A stretch of DNA of 64,000 nucleotides from Arthrobacter cavernae (GCF_017368795.1 NZ_JAFNLL010000015.1:1-64000); one strand, 5' to 3'. Numbered from the stretch's first letter, positions 1-9,471 are shown. Numbers and translations are program-made. The notes: generated by a model not told the origin, from the sequence alone.

Positions 1-196
1 CAAATTTGCCGACTCCGGTCAGTTTAAAGTTGCCGCTTACAACCCTCCCGGCTCATGCCCCAGTACAGTGCAGTCATCTCGCGTGAGCTCTCAGCTCTTC
101 ATGCGATTCGGGGTTCCTCAATCAGGAGCAACAACTCACGTAGCCGATGAGCCTGCAGACCAGCCGATGATCGCTCTGCCCTGCTCTCCCTGCCTT
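1..196. other. No gene recognised; left flank of an insertion sequence
   Basis: No reading frame here has a recognisable product or a ribosome-binding site. The stretch lies directly outside the left inverted repeat of the IS21-like element and may be the end of another mobile element cut by the window edge, but I see nothing that proves it. Confidence 0.4.
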
Positions 197-223
197 GTGT
201 CAACGCCAACCGAAAATAGGGCC
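197..223. repeat. Left terminal inverted repeat of the IS21-like element
   Basis: This 27-bp sequence starts with GTGTCAACGCC and ends with AATAGGGCC. It is the reverse complement of 2511-2537 with one mismatch. A secondary related repeat follows at 230-250. Confidence 0.8.
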
Positions 224-317
224 AGAATCGCCAACTGAAAACAGGGCCACCTGACACCATTGAAGGTGATTGATTTGGATGATTGGGTGACTATCCGCCA
301 CCGCTACGCGAACGAGA

Positions 318-325
318 AGATTTCC
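318..325. repeat. Target-site duplication, left copy (AGATTTCC)
   Basis: These eight bases directly precede the left inverted repeat of the ISL3-type element and are repeated exactly at 1747-1754 after its right end. Eight base pairs is the duplication length known for the ISL3 family. Removing the element and one copy restores the istA reading frame, which confirms the boundaries. Confidence 0.9.
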
Positions 326-349
326 GGCTCATCGCATTTGAGGGTGTAG
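326..349. repeat. Left inverted repeat of the ISL3-type element
   Basis: This 24-bp sequence is the perfect reverse complement of 1723-1746. It directly abuts the target duplication. Confidence 0.9.
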
Positions 350-434
350 TTGGGGAGGGCGCGTCGGTCGCCGTTGAGGGTCGAGGTCTTTCGATGATGG
401 AGGTTCCTACACCGGCCGTCCGAAAGACCTCGAC

Positions 435-1743
435 ATGCCCAACGCTACCTTCCCGAGCCCTGACCTGACCACGTTCTGCCGTCTCGATGAGCTCGGTCTC
501 GATGTCCTGGGACAGGTGATTGATTCCGACCGGGCGGTGTTGGCCTGTCGTGTCGTGGAGCCTGATGATTGGTGCCATCGGTGCGGCTCCCGGGGGATCC
601 CGCGGGACACGATTACCCGGCGCCTGGCGCACGAGCCGCTTGGCTGGCGCCCCACCACGCTGCTGGTGCGTATCCGTCGTTACCGGTGCGCCGGATGCGC
701 TCATGTGTGGCGTCAGGACACCACTCAAGCCGCCGAACCACGGGCGAGGATTTCCCGCCGTGGTCTGCGCTGGGCGTTAGAAGGCATCGTCTGCTTGTCC
801 CCCAACTGTCGCCCGGGCCGCGGAAGGACTGGGGGTCTCATGGAACACGGCCAACACCGCTGTCCTGGACGAGGGCAAGCGGGTGCTGATCGACGCTCCC
901 GACCGCTTCAACGGGGTGAAGGTCATCGGGGTCGACGAGCATGTCTGGCGACACACCCGCCGCGGGGACAAGTACGTCACTGTGATCATCGACCTCACTC
1001 CCGTCCGCGATAAGACGGGGCCGTCCCGGCTGCCGGACATGGTCGAAGGCCGCTCGAAGCACGCATTCAAAGCCTGGCTCTCTGGGCGGCCCACGGCATG
1101 GCGGGACGGGATCGAGGTCGTCGCGATGGACGGGTTCACAGGGTTCAAGACCGCAGCCGCCGAAGAGCTCCCTGACGCGGTCGAGGTCATGGATCCGTTC
1201 CATGTCGTGCGTCTGGCCGGCGATGCCCTGGACCGATGCCGTCAGCGCGTGCAGCTGGAAACCCTCGGTCACCGCGGCCGGTCCGGGGACCCGCTCTACG
1301 CCGCCCGCCGGACCCTTCATACCGGGCACGATCTCCTCACCGACAGGCAACGCGAACGACTCACCGCGCTCTTCAACGCCGACGACCACGCCGAAGTCGA
1401 AGCGACCTGGGGCATCCACCAGCGGGTCATCGCCGCCTACCGCGACCCCGACAGCACCCGCGGCAAGCAGCTCATGCAGTCAGTAATCAACGCAGCCAGC
1501 GCCGGTGTTCCCGCGCTGACCGAGCTCATCACCCACGGACGTACCCTCAAGCGCCGAGCCGGGGACGTGCTCGCCTTCTTCGACCATCCACGCACCTCGA
1601 ACGTTCCCACGGAGGCGATCAACGGACGCCTCGAACACCTCCGCGGCAGCGCGCTCGGCTTCCGCAACCTCACCAACTACATCGCCAGATCATTCCTGGA
1701 AACCGGCGGATTCAGACCCCGGCTACACCCTCAAATGCGATGA
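435..1743 (+). pseudogene. ISL3-family transposase with a +1 frameshift
   Basis: The N-terminal part (435 to about 800) has the zinc-binding pattern CHRCGS...YRCAGC found in ISL3 transposases (zf-ISL3), followed by a helix-turn-helix segment. The rest is read one frame over from about 805 to the stop at 1741-1743, starting TVARAAEGLGVSWNTANTAV. Catalytic acidic positions are plausible at GVDEHVW, VVAMDGF and the late TEAINGRLEHLRG. The break falls in five consecutive C (799-803). Removing one C gives a continuous protein of about 435 residues, the usual family size. It is therefore either a fresh inactivating slip, a slippage-controlled gene, or a base-calling error. Confidence 0.85.
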
Positions 1744-1746
1744 GCC
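1723..1746. repeat. Right inverted repeat of the ISL3-type element
   Basis: This is the perfect reverse complement of 326-349. It overlaps the last codons and the stop of the transposase. Confidence 0.9.
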
Positions 1747-1754
1747 AGATTTCC
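1747..1754. repeat. Target-site duplication, right copy (AGATTTCC)
   Basis: Exact copy of 318-325, directly after the right end of the ISL3-type element. Confidence 0.9.
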
Positions 1755-2510
1755 AAGCGGGAGTTAGCCAAGCAGCTGGGGAAGTCCGTCCAGTGTGATC
1801 TGTGGTTCCCGCACCAGCCGCTGCCTCTGGGCCCCGGGCAGGAGGGCAAACCGCCGGTGATGACGTCCACGTACTCCGGTTTCGTGCAGGCCCGGATGAT
1901 CCCGATCCGCACCACCGAGGATCTCCTCGGCGGGATGTGGGATCTGCTCCAGGACGCTGCCGCGGTCCTGCCAGGGCTCCTGTGGGACAACGGACCGGGC
2001 ATCGGGCGCGGCAAACTCACAGAGGCTGCCAGCGCGTTCGCCGGGGTGCTGGGCACCGAGATCCGCTTGCTGCCGCCGCGGGACCCGGAGTCCAAGGGCA
2101 TGGTGGAACGGATGAACGGGTTCTTCCGCCGCGGGTTCATGCCGGACGGGACTTCCTGGACCCGCATGACTTCAACGACCAGCTCGACGCCTGGCTGCCC
2201 AAGGCCAACGCCCGCTACACACGCTCCCGCCACGGCACCCCAGCGGACCTGATCACAGCGGTTCGGGCCGCGATGCGCCCGCTGGGCCCGTCGCCCCGGA
2301 AGCGGTCTTACGCAAGGACCTGCGTCTGCCCCGGGATTATTACGTGCAGGTGTTCTCCAACGACTATTCCGTGGACCCGTCGGCGATCGGGCGGATCGGG
2401 GAGGTCATCAACCTCACCGGCAACAGCTACCGGCTCCAGGGCCGGATCAAGCCACAGAATCTGGCACACTAGAACAACACACAGTGGCCCCGTTTTCACT
2501 TGGCAAAAAC

Positions 2511-2537
2511 GGCCCTATTTTCGGTTGGCGTCGACAC
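2511..2537. repeat. Right terminal inverted repeat of the IS21-like element
   Basis: Reverse complement of 197-223 with one mismatch. The inner related repeat lies at 2484-2504. Confidence 0.8.
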
Positions 2538-3143
2538 TTTGTCATGCACGCCCCTCCAACCCAGGCAAACATGCAAAAGCTGGGGGGACTCGCGCCGACG
2601 TCTAAGGGCGTGCAATCAAACGCTACTCCATCAATGCACCCAGACTTGGCGGCACTGCGGACGCTCGCATGGGCCTGTTGCGACAGCATTGGATGTGTTG
2701 GCGCCCAGCCAACACGGCAGCACATCCCGCATCGTGCCCCTGACCCCAGGTTTGCCATTGCCTGCCTAACGTCCAGGGCGGACATCTCAATTGGCCATGA
2801 CTGGGCGTGTTCCCTCAGCCATGCCCATCCACCGCCGATCCAATCACCGCCACCCCAATGCGAGTTGGCTCGCTCGTGAGCCCGCTGATGGTGCACCAAC
2901 CAAGTGACAGTCCGCAGCTGGCACGCGCGCAGACTTCTCCAGAAAGAGCTCAAGCACTCAGCACCAACGGCGAAGCAGGGGAAGCCCATCCTGGCACGGA
3001 GTCAGGGCGCGTCGTCGGCTTCCCCAGGGAACCAGCCCACTGGACTCTCAGGAATACAGGAAGCTCGGCGCCGGGGCTTGCCAACTGTGACGCCTCGAAT
3101 CGGCTTGACTAATGCACAGGTCTGGTTCGGGATATGCACAACG

Positions 3144-3482
3144 TTATCCACAGAGCTATCCACCGAGGCCAATCTCAGTAGAAGGCGTCTCTTGCGGCCC
3201 TCGCTTCACGTACACACCACGCGGCGTTGACGGATGGCATGCGGCGGTGTAGCCGCGGCTGATTTGAGCACACGTAGGAATCCCTTGAAATGCCTAGGCT
3301 TCGGGCGTCATATGACACCGATATCACCGGGTGGACGAAGCGCCTTGCTCTGTTTCACGTGAAACACGCAGGCATGCAACGAAGCTGCAGCAGGGCGGCG
3401 GCATATCTGACACGACACAAGGATGTAGGCTAGTCCACTTCTCCACAAAGTTTTCCCCAAAGTTATCCACAGAAATATCCAC
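3144..3482. promoter_or_regulatory. DnaA-box-like motifs beside parS
   Basis: TTATCCACA occurs exactly at 3144-3152 and 3463-3471. Degenerate copies surround them: CTATCCACC, TTCTCCACA, TTTTCCCCA and ATATCCACC. This nonamer is the consensus DnaA-binding site. The group flanks parS site 1, about 9 kb from dnaA. Whether DnaA binds here is inference. Confidence 0.45.
3351..3366. promoter_or_regulatory. parS: parS site 1 (perfect)
   Basis: TGTTTCACGTGAAACA matches the bacterial parS consensus at all 16 positions. ParB, encoded at 6420-7610, would load here and spread. Confidence 0.95.
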
Positions 3483-3565
3483 CGTTACGGACCGAGTTGC
3501 TCACAAGACTTGCCGGGGCGAGGGAGCGTAGTGGGGCCCGTTCTACGCCGCGATTGGATGCCCAC

Positions 3566-3581
3566 TGTTTCACGTGAAACG
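3566..3581. promoter_or_regulatory. parS: parS site 2
   Basis: TGTTTCACGTGAAACG matches 15 of 16 consensus positions, with the palindromic core intact. Confidence 0.92.
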
Positions 3582-4565
3582 CGACCGGACGGCCTACTGA
3601 TTCTGCCTAACCCGGGGTCGTGAATCGCAGCACAAACCGGTGAATGCGGCTAGGCAGCCAACGACCTCGAAGAGGGATTCCATCAGTCCGACCATGGGGA
3701 GAGCAGGCAACAAGGGCATAACTGCGATGCTGGCTCAAGGAGCAGCCCGCGCCAGCTCCACCGCAACCGGTGCCGGTGCCAGTGCCCCACGCCCCCCACA
3801 TCGCCGAAGGCGCCCAGTCCGGCCACAGTGCTTCGGGCAGGATGGACGTCACGGACGGCCTCCCAGTGTGAGGGTAGGGAGAAGGATCTGGGAGCCTCAT
3901 TGTGCGAGATATTCCAATCCAGGTCACCACTCGGCCGCTCGGAGGTACCGATCCGCTGGTCATGGAATCTGGTCTCGTGGATCACATCTCTTGGATCGCA
4001 CTGCTCACTTCCCGATTAGCTGCCTTCCTCGGCGCGGCCGACAGGAAGGATGGTATGGTTCCGTTAGCTGCCGTTCAGTGGGGGACTGACGGGCATCCCC
4101 TCATCGCGCCTTTCCCTAACTCCAACACCACCAATGCGCTACCCCAGAGCTTCGGAAATTTGTACCGACACCGTCGCCACGGCGCTGTCGCGGGTGGCCT
4201 TCCCCAGGAACGAGCGAATCCAGGCGGGCCCTCAGCCCTCCAGCCTCCCTGACGCCTGCGCTTTGGGTGCAGCGAACCGCTGCGGCCAAGAGGCGGAACA
4301 TTGTCCCTGAATCTACTGTGAACGACGCAATCGCCTGGCTCTGGATTTCCAGACTTTCTCCGGCGATCCACGAGAATCTCGCCAGGAAGGTAGACACGCC
4401 ACGACGCACTTCCCCGCTGGCCACAGTGAGCAGACTCGATCATCAGGCATCGGCAGCGCGGAGGGCCACGCGGTATCCAGGCAGTTTCGCGCCTTAAGCC
4501 GGGAGGCGCCGACGTAGAGCGGGACTGGATATGGACAAGGAAGGCGTGGGACATCGGTCATTGCA

Positions 4566-4581
4566 TGTTTCACGTGAAACC
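4566..4581. promoter_or_regulatory. parS: parS site 3
   Basis: TGTTTCACGTGAAACC matches 15 of 16 consensus positions. Confidence 0.92.
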
Positions 4582-4837
4582 GGACTACCGAGTACCTGCC
4601 AGTGGGGCGGGGGATTCGTGCTCGGTAAGATTGCGATGCCACTTCCAAGTACTCCTCTGGAATTTCCCCCCAATGGTGTGAGCAGCGTTAGGCCTTCCCC
4701 GTTGGCGGCCCTCCAACTACGTCCGGCTTGTATGTGCGTCTCCGCCGCCCCCATGCCGGTGCACGTACCCCGCAAGTGCCGACACCGTGGAACGCTGACC
4801 CATCTAGTGGTGTGTCTCAGTTTTGCTTGACGGCCTG

Positions 4838-5016
4838 GAGATCGCCTGCTCCGGCGGGTTCAGATACAGTCCCACTACATCTATGAGTTTCTCCTCGAAC
4901 GCGGGTCGGTGGACAGCTTGAACGCCTCGACCCGGTGCGGCTTCAGCCCGCGGGCCGCCCAGATCCGCTGCACCTGCGTCGCAGACACCCCTGTCCTGGC
5001 GGCCATCGTCCGCACC
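4838..5016 (-). pseudogene. IS630-family transposase fragment
   Basis: Read on the minus strand, the sequence gives TGVSATQVQRIWAARGLKPH, then RVEAFKLSTDP, then after a one-base shift FEEKLIDVVGLYLNPPEQAI. These are characteristic of the helix-turn-helix to DDE-domain join of IS630-family transposases. The segment stops before the catalytic core (CVDEKSQ...), has an in-frame stop just upstream, and has no ends that I can see. It is an old, dead remnant. Confidence 0.7.
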
Positions 5017-5339
5017 GACTAGTTCGTATGCCCCTCGGGTTTCGAGTTCCGCGTCAAGTCAACGATCTATCGATCTTTGACTGCGGAATCGAGGGCTTGC
5101 GGCCCGGACTCGTCCCGGCGACCTTCGCGATCGACTCATTGCCAGCCCTCCACTGCCATCAACAGAACCTGCGCCCGCTGCAGCTCACGGTGGGACGTTG
5201 TCTGCGATTCGACAGCACCTCCAACGCGGCGCGCTGACCATCGGAAACCACCTAAAGCAGGAGCTGGATTCGACATGCCCCAGCTTAACCGAACACTCAT
5301 AAACCATTTTGGGGACACAACCAGCCTAAGCTGACGGCG

Positions 5340-5355
5340 TGTTTCACGTGAAACG
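5340..5355. promoter_or_regulatory. parS: parS site 4
   Basis: TGTTTCACGTGAAACG matches 15 of 16 consensus positions. Confidence 0.92.
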
Positions 5356-5875
5356 TGATCTCAGGGCGACTCGACGCAGGATCCCCAGACGGATTTCGCT
5401 GATCTGCCCCGAGAGCAGGGCGCTCGTCTTATAACGCCGAATTCAGGCCATTCACGCACGCAAGCGTCAATCTGGGGCCCAAAAGGCTGGTGCAATGCTG
5501 AATTGCTCAGCCTTTACGTCGGCTCGCGGTGGATTCCCACTGCTATGCGGGGACTCCAGTAAGGAGTTGCGTCCAGGGTGGTTTCAACCCTGGACGTCAT
5601 GGACCTTGCCTAAGCTGTGCAGACTGGAAATCAAATCCAGCGCTGACGAACATAGACCTCTAGTCCACCTGACAGCTTGGTCATGAGGCCAGGACATCTC
5701 AACTGTGAGTGGAAACCGTGTGCGGATTCGTGCGGGCGCAGAGCATCCGTGATCGTCCGGAGGACTGCCGCGGAGCGCAGAAGTTTGGGAGAGGACTCGC
5801 AAGGATGCTTGGCTACTTCAGGACCTTGGCGAACCCGGCCGAATCCAGAAACCGGGAGCGCGCCAGCGGGATCTT

Positions 5876-5891
5876 GGTTTCACGTGAAACA
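5876..5891. promoter_or_regulatory. parS: parS site 5
   Basis: GGTTTCACGTGAAACA matches 15 of 16 consensus positions. Confidence 0.9.
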
Positions 5892-6230
5892 CTGCAACCC
5901 TTGCGACGGCACCAGATTCCGGCCTTTGTGTGCATCACCAGTAGCCAGGAGCCGTGGTAGTTGCGGAGGCCAGAAGCCCCTGAGCCCCTGATTAGACATT
6001 GAACAGGTCCGGGTCGCGATATTCGTGCAGCAAGACTCGGCAATCTGGCAGCACTCGCAGACGGGATGCCCGAGCTACAGACGACAATGTTGCCAGCAGC
6101 GAAGTGCAGTCAGGAATGTGCAGAAGCTTCAGAAGCAGGCTCCTGATCCCAACCCCGGCAAAGCGCCCCTGTTACGAGTACAAGCGATCACCCCACCTGC
6201 CAAGCGATTACCCCACTCCGGGGAGGACAC

Positions 6231-6246
6231 CGTTTCACGTGAAACA
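6231..6246. promoter_or_regulatory. parS: parS site 6
   Basis: CGTTTCACGTGAAACA matches 15 of 16 consensus positions. It lies about 170 bp downstream of the parB stop codon. Confidence 0.9.
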
Positions 6247-6368
6247 TCCACCGGGGAGGCTGCAGTGCCGGCAAGTGAGCAGCCCGAGCCGCCTAGGCTA
6301 CCTGCACCGGCAGAACCAGCACGAAAGAAGCACCCAGTCCCGCCCAACAGAAAGCGTCCAAGCAAAAA

Positions 6369-6403
6369 GGATGGGGTCTGCTTCAACGAAGCAAACCCCA
6401 TCC
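6369..6403 (-). terminator. Rho-independent terminator of the parB operon
   Basis: On the minus strand the RNA folds into a stem GGATGGGGT...ACCCCATCC with an inner GCTTC/GAAGC stem, followed directly by TTTTT. It starts 17 bases after the parB stop, so it would end the yidC-to-parB transcription unit. Confidence 0.85.
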
Positions 6404-6419
6404 AGTGGAAAATCGACTA

Positions 6420-7610
6420 CTAGCTTTCAGCCCCGGGACTCAGGACATCCATGATCCGGTTAAGGTCCTCAACGCTGGCAAATTCGATGCTGACTCGGCC
6501 CTTCCGGGCACCGAGCGTGATCTTCACGTTGGTGTCCAAACGGTCCGACAGCGACGATGCCAGGTAGTCCAATCGCTCGTGACGCGCATTGGGACGCGGG
6601 ATGCTGTTCTTGGCCGGAGCCACAGGATCCTGGTAGAGAGTGACGGCTTCCTCGGTGGCCCTGACGGACATGCCTTCGGCAACGATCTTCTGGGCGAGTC
6701 GCTCCATGGCCGCAGCATCGGGCAACGCCAGCAGGGCACGGGCGTGGCCGGCGGACAAGACGTTCGCGGCAACACGGCGCTGAACCAGCGGGGGAAGCTT
6801 CAGGAGACGGAGCGTGTTGGTGACCTGGGGACGGGAGCGGCCGATCCGGTCGGCCAGCTGCTCGTGCGTGGTGCCAAAGTCCTCCAGAAGCTGCTGGTAA
6901 GCCGCAGCTTCTTCCAAGGGGTTCAGCTGGCTACGGTGAAGGTTCTCAAGGAGGGCGTCGCGCAGGAGGTCGTCATCCGTGGTGTCACGGACAATCGCCG
7001 GGATGGTGTCGAACCCGGCCGCCTGTACTGCACGCCACCGACGTTCACCCATAACCAACTCATATGGCTCTCCACCCTTTTCGGTTGAAGTACGCACCAC
7101 AATTGGCTGGAGGACGCCGATTTCCTTGACCGAGTGCACAAGCTCAGCCATGTCGTCTTCATCGAAGATACTACGGGGCTGCTTGCGGTTCGGGTGAATA
7201 TCAGTGACAGAGATTTCGGCGAACCTGGCGCCCGGAACTTCCACCAGCTCCACCTGCGGTGCCGAAACGGTGTCGGGCACCACAGCACCAGCCTGACCTG
7301 GAGTCTTCACAGCCCCAACCTTCGTAGCAGGTGCCTTCACCGCAGCGCTCTTCCTTGCCGCGCTCTTTGCCGGGGCCGCCGTCGCGGGAGTCTTGCCGTT
7401 GCCCGATTTCACACCGGCCTGCTTCACCACCGCTGCTGAGTCAAGCTTAACGGCGTCGGCAGCTGAAACCGCCGGGGCCTTCCGGGCTTCCGGGAAGAAC
7501 AAATCCACTGGACGGCTGGATACTGCGTTGGCACTGGCTGCCCCGGCCGCGGGGGAACTCGGAATGAGAGCCCCAAGACCTCTGCCCAGGCCTCGTCGCT
7601 TTTCGCTCAT
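6420..7610 (-). CDS. parB: Chromosome partitioning protein ParB
   Basis: ParB is the CTP-dependent clamp that loads at parS, spreads and guides origin segregation with ParA. The start chosen (396 aa, [17 protein letters not shown]) has GGAGGG eight bases upstream and gives the conserved ParB N-terminal patch for ParA contact. An upstream extension in the same frame is unlikely. A low-complexity Ala/Lys linker follows. Then comes the CTP-binding nuclease-like domain with the GERRWRA motif and [16 protein letters not shown], next the helix-turn-helix [14 protein letters not shown], and a C-terminal dimerisation tail. It is the last gene before a terminator. Six parS sites lie beyond it and one lies in parA, giving a complete ParABS system. 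Confidence 0.97.
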   Translation of the reverse strand: MSEKRRGLGRGLGALIPSSPAAGAASANAVSSRPVDLFFPEARKAPAVSAADAVKLDSAAVVKQAGVKSGNGKTPATAAPAKSAARKSAAVKAPATKVGAVKTPGQAGAVVPDTVSAPQVELVEVPGARFAEISVTDIHPNRKQPRSIFDEDDMAELVHSVKEIGVLQPIVVRTSTEKGGEPYELVMGERRWRAVQAAGFDTIPAIVRDTTDDDLLRDALLENLHRSQLNPLEEAAAYQQLLEDFGTTHEQLADRIGRSRPQVTNTLRLLKLPPLVQRRVAANVLSAGHARALLALPDAAAMERLAQKIVAEGMSVRATEEAVTLYQDPVAPAKNSIPRPNARHERLDYLASSLSDRLDTNVKITLGARKGRVSIEFASVEDLNRIMDVLSPGAES

Positions 7611-7677
7611 TAATACATCCCTCCGATGGAATAGCCGGGCACGGTCCGGCCAAGGCTGTTGCAGTTTTTCAAAGATT

Positions 7678-8727
7678 CTAGCGTTCAGCGATTTCTGCCG
7701 CGGCTTCCATGTAGGACAGGGCCCCACTGGAAGTCGGGTCGTAGGTCATGACTGTCTGCTGGTAGCTGGGTGCCTCGGAGATCCGCACGGAGCGGGGTAC
7801 AACAGCGCCCAGAACCTGCTCGGGGAAGTGCAGGCGCACTTCCGAGGCCACCTGGGCCGCCAGGTTGGTGCGGCCGTCGTACATGGTCAGAAGGATCGTG
7901 GAGACCACCAGCTCGGAGTTCAGGTGCTTCTGGATCATCTCGATGTTCTTCAGCAACTGGCTGAGGCCTTCGAGTGCGTAGTACTCGCACTGGATGGGGA
8001 TCAGCACTTCGCTGGCTGCGCAGAAGGCGTTGACCGTCAGCAGGCCAAGACTGGGAGGGCAGTCGATGAAGATGAAGTCCAGTCGCCCTTCGCCGGCCCT
8101 TTCGCGCTCCTTGGCGTAAACGTCAATGGCACGGCGGAGGCGCTGCTCGCGGGCGACCAGCGAGACCAGCTCTATCTCGGCACCGGCCAGGTGGATCGTG
8201 GCAGGCGCGCAGATCAGGTTGGGGATGTCCGGGCACGGCGCCACAACGTCCTTCAGCGGAAGGTCGTTGATGAGGACGTCGTAGATGCTGTCGACGTCGG
8301 CGTGGTGCTCAATGCCCAGGGCCGTGGAGGCGTTGCCCTGGGGGTCAATGTCGATGACCAGCACGTTGAGGCCGGCAGACGCCAGCGCTGCGGCGATGTT
8401 CACCGTGGTGGTGGTCTTGCCGACACCGCCCTTCTGGTTCGAGACCGTGAAGATGCGCGTCCGCTCCGGCTTCGGCAGTTCCCGGCCCACAAGCCGTTCG
8501 CGGCGGCGGGTCTCGTTGGCGAGCTGCCGTGCGATGGGGCTGGAGTCGTCGATCGAGTCCATGATGTCGTCGGGAATCAAGGTTTCACGTGAAACGGCCG
8601 AGCTTGCAACGAAATTCGGGCGCAGGATGGCAGACTGCAGGGACGCCGAGGGCACCGCCATTGCCCGCGCGGACCCCAAAGACATAAACGGCGGGATCCG
8701 CTGCGTGGAGGTTTCACTACTGCCCAC
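7678..8727 (-). CDS. parA: Chromosome partitioning ATPase ParA (Soj)
   Basis: ParA is a Walker-type ATPase that binds DNA when ATP-bound and moves ParB-parS complexes. The deviant Walker A motif [17 protein letters not shown] is clear, with Walker A' [10 protein letters not shown] and Walker [18 protein letters not shown]. The full frame gives 349 residues starting at a GTG at 8727. The first 80 residues are poorly conserved in character, and several later ATG codons (MSLGS, MAVPS, MDSID) could be the true start. No strong ribosome-binding site decides it. The extension contains VSRET, which is the translation of an embedded parS site (8581-8596). It lies 67 bp upstream of parB and 87 bp downstream of rsmG, all on the minus strand. 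Confidence 0.95.
   Translation of the reverse strand: MGSSETSTQRIPPFMSLGSARAMAVPSASLQSAILRPNFVASSAVSRETLIPDDIMDSIDDSSPIARQLANETRRRERLVGRELPKPERTRIFTVSNQKGGVGKTTTTVNIAAALASAGLNVLVIDIDPQGNASTALGIEHHADVDSIYDVLINDLPLKDVVAPCPDIPNLICAPATIHLAGAEIELVSLVAREQRLRRAIDVYAKERERAGEGRLDFIFIDCPPSLGLLTVNAFCAASEVLIPIQCEYYALEGLSQLLKNIEMIQKHLNSELVVSTILLTMYDGRTNLAAQVASEVRLHFPEQVLGAVVPRSVRISEAPSYQQTVMTYDPTSSGALSYMEAAAEIAER
8581..8596. promoter_or_regulatory. parS: parS site 7, inside the parA reading frame
   Basis: GGTTTCACGTGAAACG matches 14 of 16 positions with the palindromic core intact. It encodes part of the VSRET segment of the parA frame. Confidence 0.88.
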
Positions 8728-8814
8728 TGGTCACACTCTCACTCTCATTCGGCTTTTGCTGCCGTGCACTAGCCTAACCGCTTGCCCGCGGACACGCGGG
8801 AAACCGAGTTGGAT

Positions 8815-9465
8815 CTAGGCACGCTTTCCGGGCTTGTTGACGATGATCCTCACCACGGTGGTGGGTTCCTCCAAAAGCTCCTGTCCGCAAACCACAACGG
8901 AGGTTTCCACCCCGCCCAGTTTGCGGATGGCCTTGGCCGCCTTCTCGATTTCCTCGGCTGCGCTGCGGCCCTTGATGGCCACCACTTCGCCCTTGCCGCC
9001 GAGCAGCGGAATCGTCAGGCCGGCCAGGTTGCTCAGGGCCGACACGGCACGGGCCGTGACAACATCGGCCTCGACCATGCCGACAGCCAGCTCTGCGCGC
9101 GTGCGCATAACCGTGACGTTGTCCAGCCCAAGGTCGTCCACGACTTCCTGAAGCCAGATGACCCGGCGCTCGAGCGGCTCGATGAGCGTCAGTTCCAGGT
9201 CCGGGCGGGCAATCGCCAGGCACAGGCCCGGAAGGCCGGCACCGGAACCGACGTCGGCCACGCGGCTGCCCTCGGCGATCGCCGATTCGATGACGGCGCA
9301 GTTGAGCACGTGCCGGCTCCACAGCCGCGGAACCTCGCGGGGACCGATGAGCCCGCGCTCGGTTCCGGACGTGGCCAGGTGTTCTACATACCGTTGGGCC
9401 AGGCCCAGCCGGTCGCCAAAGATCTTTTCTGCTGCCTGCAGCTCGGCTGCGGTGATTTCAACCAT
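8815..9465 (-). CDS. rsmG: 16S rRNA (guanine527-N7)-methyltransferase RsmG (GidB)
   Basis: RsmG methylates G527 of 16S rRNA using S-adenosylmethionine; loss gives low-level streptomycin resistance in many bacteria. The 216-residue product has the SAM-binding motif VADVGSGAGLPGLCLAI, the following acidic IEPLERRVIWLQ, and TARAVSALSNLAGL, all typical of RsmG. It lies 6 bp downstream of jag and upstream of parA, the standard actinobacterial order. Confidence 0.95.
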   Translation of the reverse strand: MVEITAAELQAAEKIFGDRLGLAQRYVEHLATSGTERGLIGPREVPRLWSRHVLNCAVIESAIAEGSRVADVGSGAGLPGLCLAIARPDLELTLIEPLERRVIWLQEVVDDLGLDNVTVMRTRAELAVGMVEADVVTARAVSALSNLAGLTIPLLGGKGEVVAIKGRSAAEEIEKAAKAIRKLGGVETSVVVCGQELLEEPTTVVRIIVNKPGKRA

Positions 9466-9471
9466 GATCCG

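Larger units (their letters stand above)
326..1746 (+). mobile_element. Full-length ISL3-family insertion sequence (1421 bp)
   Basis: The element is bounded by perfect 24-bp inverted repeats (326-349 and 1723-1746, beginning GGCTCATCGCATTTGAGG) and by an exact 8-bp duplication AGATTTCC (318-325 and 1747-1754). It carries one transposase gene of the ISL3 type. The perfect ends and perfect duplication point to a recent insertion into the older IS21-like element. Its transposase carries a single +1 frameshift in a run of five C, so it may be inactive, or the shift may be a sequencing or assembly artefact. Confidence 0.9.
260..2472 (+). pseudogene. istA-type transposase remnant (interrupted, deleted, frameshifted)
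   Basis: The reading starts at a possible TTG at 260 (LKVIDLDDW...) and gives the N-terminal helix-turn-helix part up to the ISL3 insertion. It resumes at 1755 with KRELAKQLG. Immediately after that the frame jumps to SVQCDLWFP, the start of the DDE integrase core, so the middle of the N-terminal half is missing. Core motifs are visible: LLWDN and DPESKGMVERMNGFF. One-base losses near 2143 (after FMP) and near 2289 (after RPLGP) shift the frame, and the ending YYVQVFSNDYSVDPSAIG is read in a third frame to the stop at 2470-2472. The order of domains is typical of IS21 IstA. It cannot make a working transposase. Confidence 0.75.
197..2537 (+). mobile_element. Degenerate IS21-like insertion sequence, split by an ISL3-type element
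   Basis: The ends are 27-bp inverted repeats (197-223 and 2511-2537) that match at 26 of 27 positions. Just inside them lies a second, weaker inverted pair (230-250 and 2484-2504, 19 of 21 positions), as expected of IS21-family ends, which carry multiple transposase-binding repeats. Between them are only remnants of an IstA-type transposase, with an internal deletion and two frameshifts. No IstB ATPase helper gene is visible, so the element is almost certainly immobile. A younger ISL3-type element sits inside its istA remnant. The family assignment rests on protein character and end structure, not on a search. Confidence 0.75.
2538..6368. other. Gene-free segregation region with parS sites
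   Basis: No open frame in this 3.8-kb stretch has a recognisable product, a consistent codon pattern or a good ribosome-binding site. It contains six parS-like sites (3351, 3566, 4566, 5340, 5876, 6231), two exact TTATCCACA motifs with degenerate neighbours (3144-3482), an IS630 transposase remnant (4838-5016) and a two-copy 20-bp tandem repeat starting CAAGCGAT (6181-6220). The position directly downstream of parB suggests that it acts as the ParB-loading centromere region. I see no tRNA or other RNA gene. Confidence 0.6.

Noticed and set aside
2500-3240. Short overlapping frames right of the IS21-like element
   Set aside because: None has a recognisable product; they span the element end and the gap, with no shared codon pattern.
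4075-4554. A 159-codon minus-strand frame in the parS region
   Set aside because: The composition is Arg/Pro/Ser-rich with no domain and no ribosome-binding site; overlapping frames on other strands are equally long, as in non-coding GC-rich DNA.
6181-6220. Two-copy 20-bp repeat (CAAGCGATCACCCCA type) considered as a CRISPR or iteron array
   Set aside because: Only two imperfect copies without spacers are present, too few for either.
7393-8592. A 399-codon plus-strand frame opposite parA and parB
   Set aside because: It is antisense to both certain genes and has no family character.
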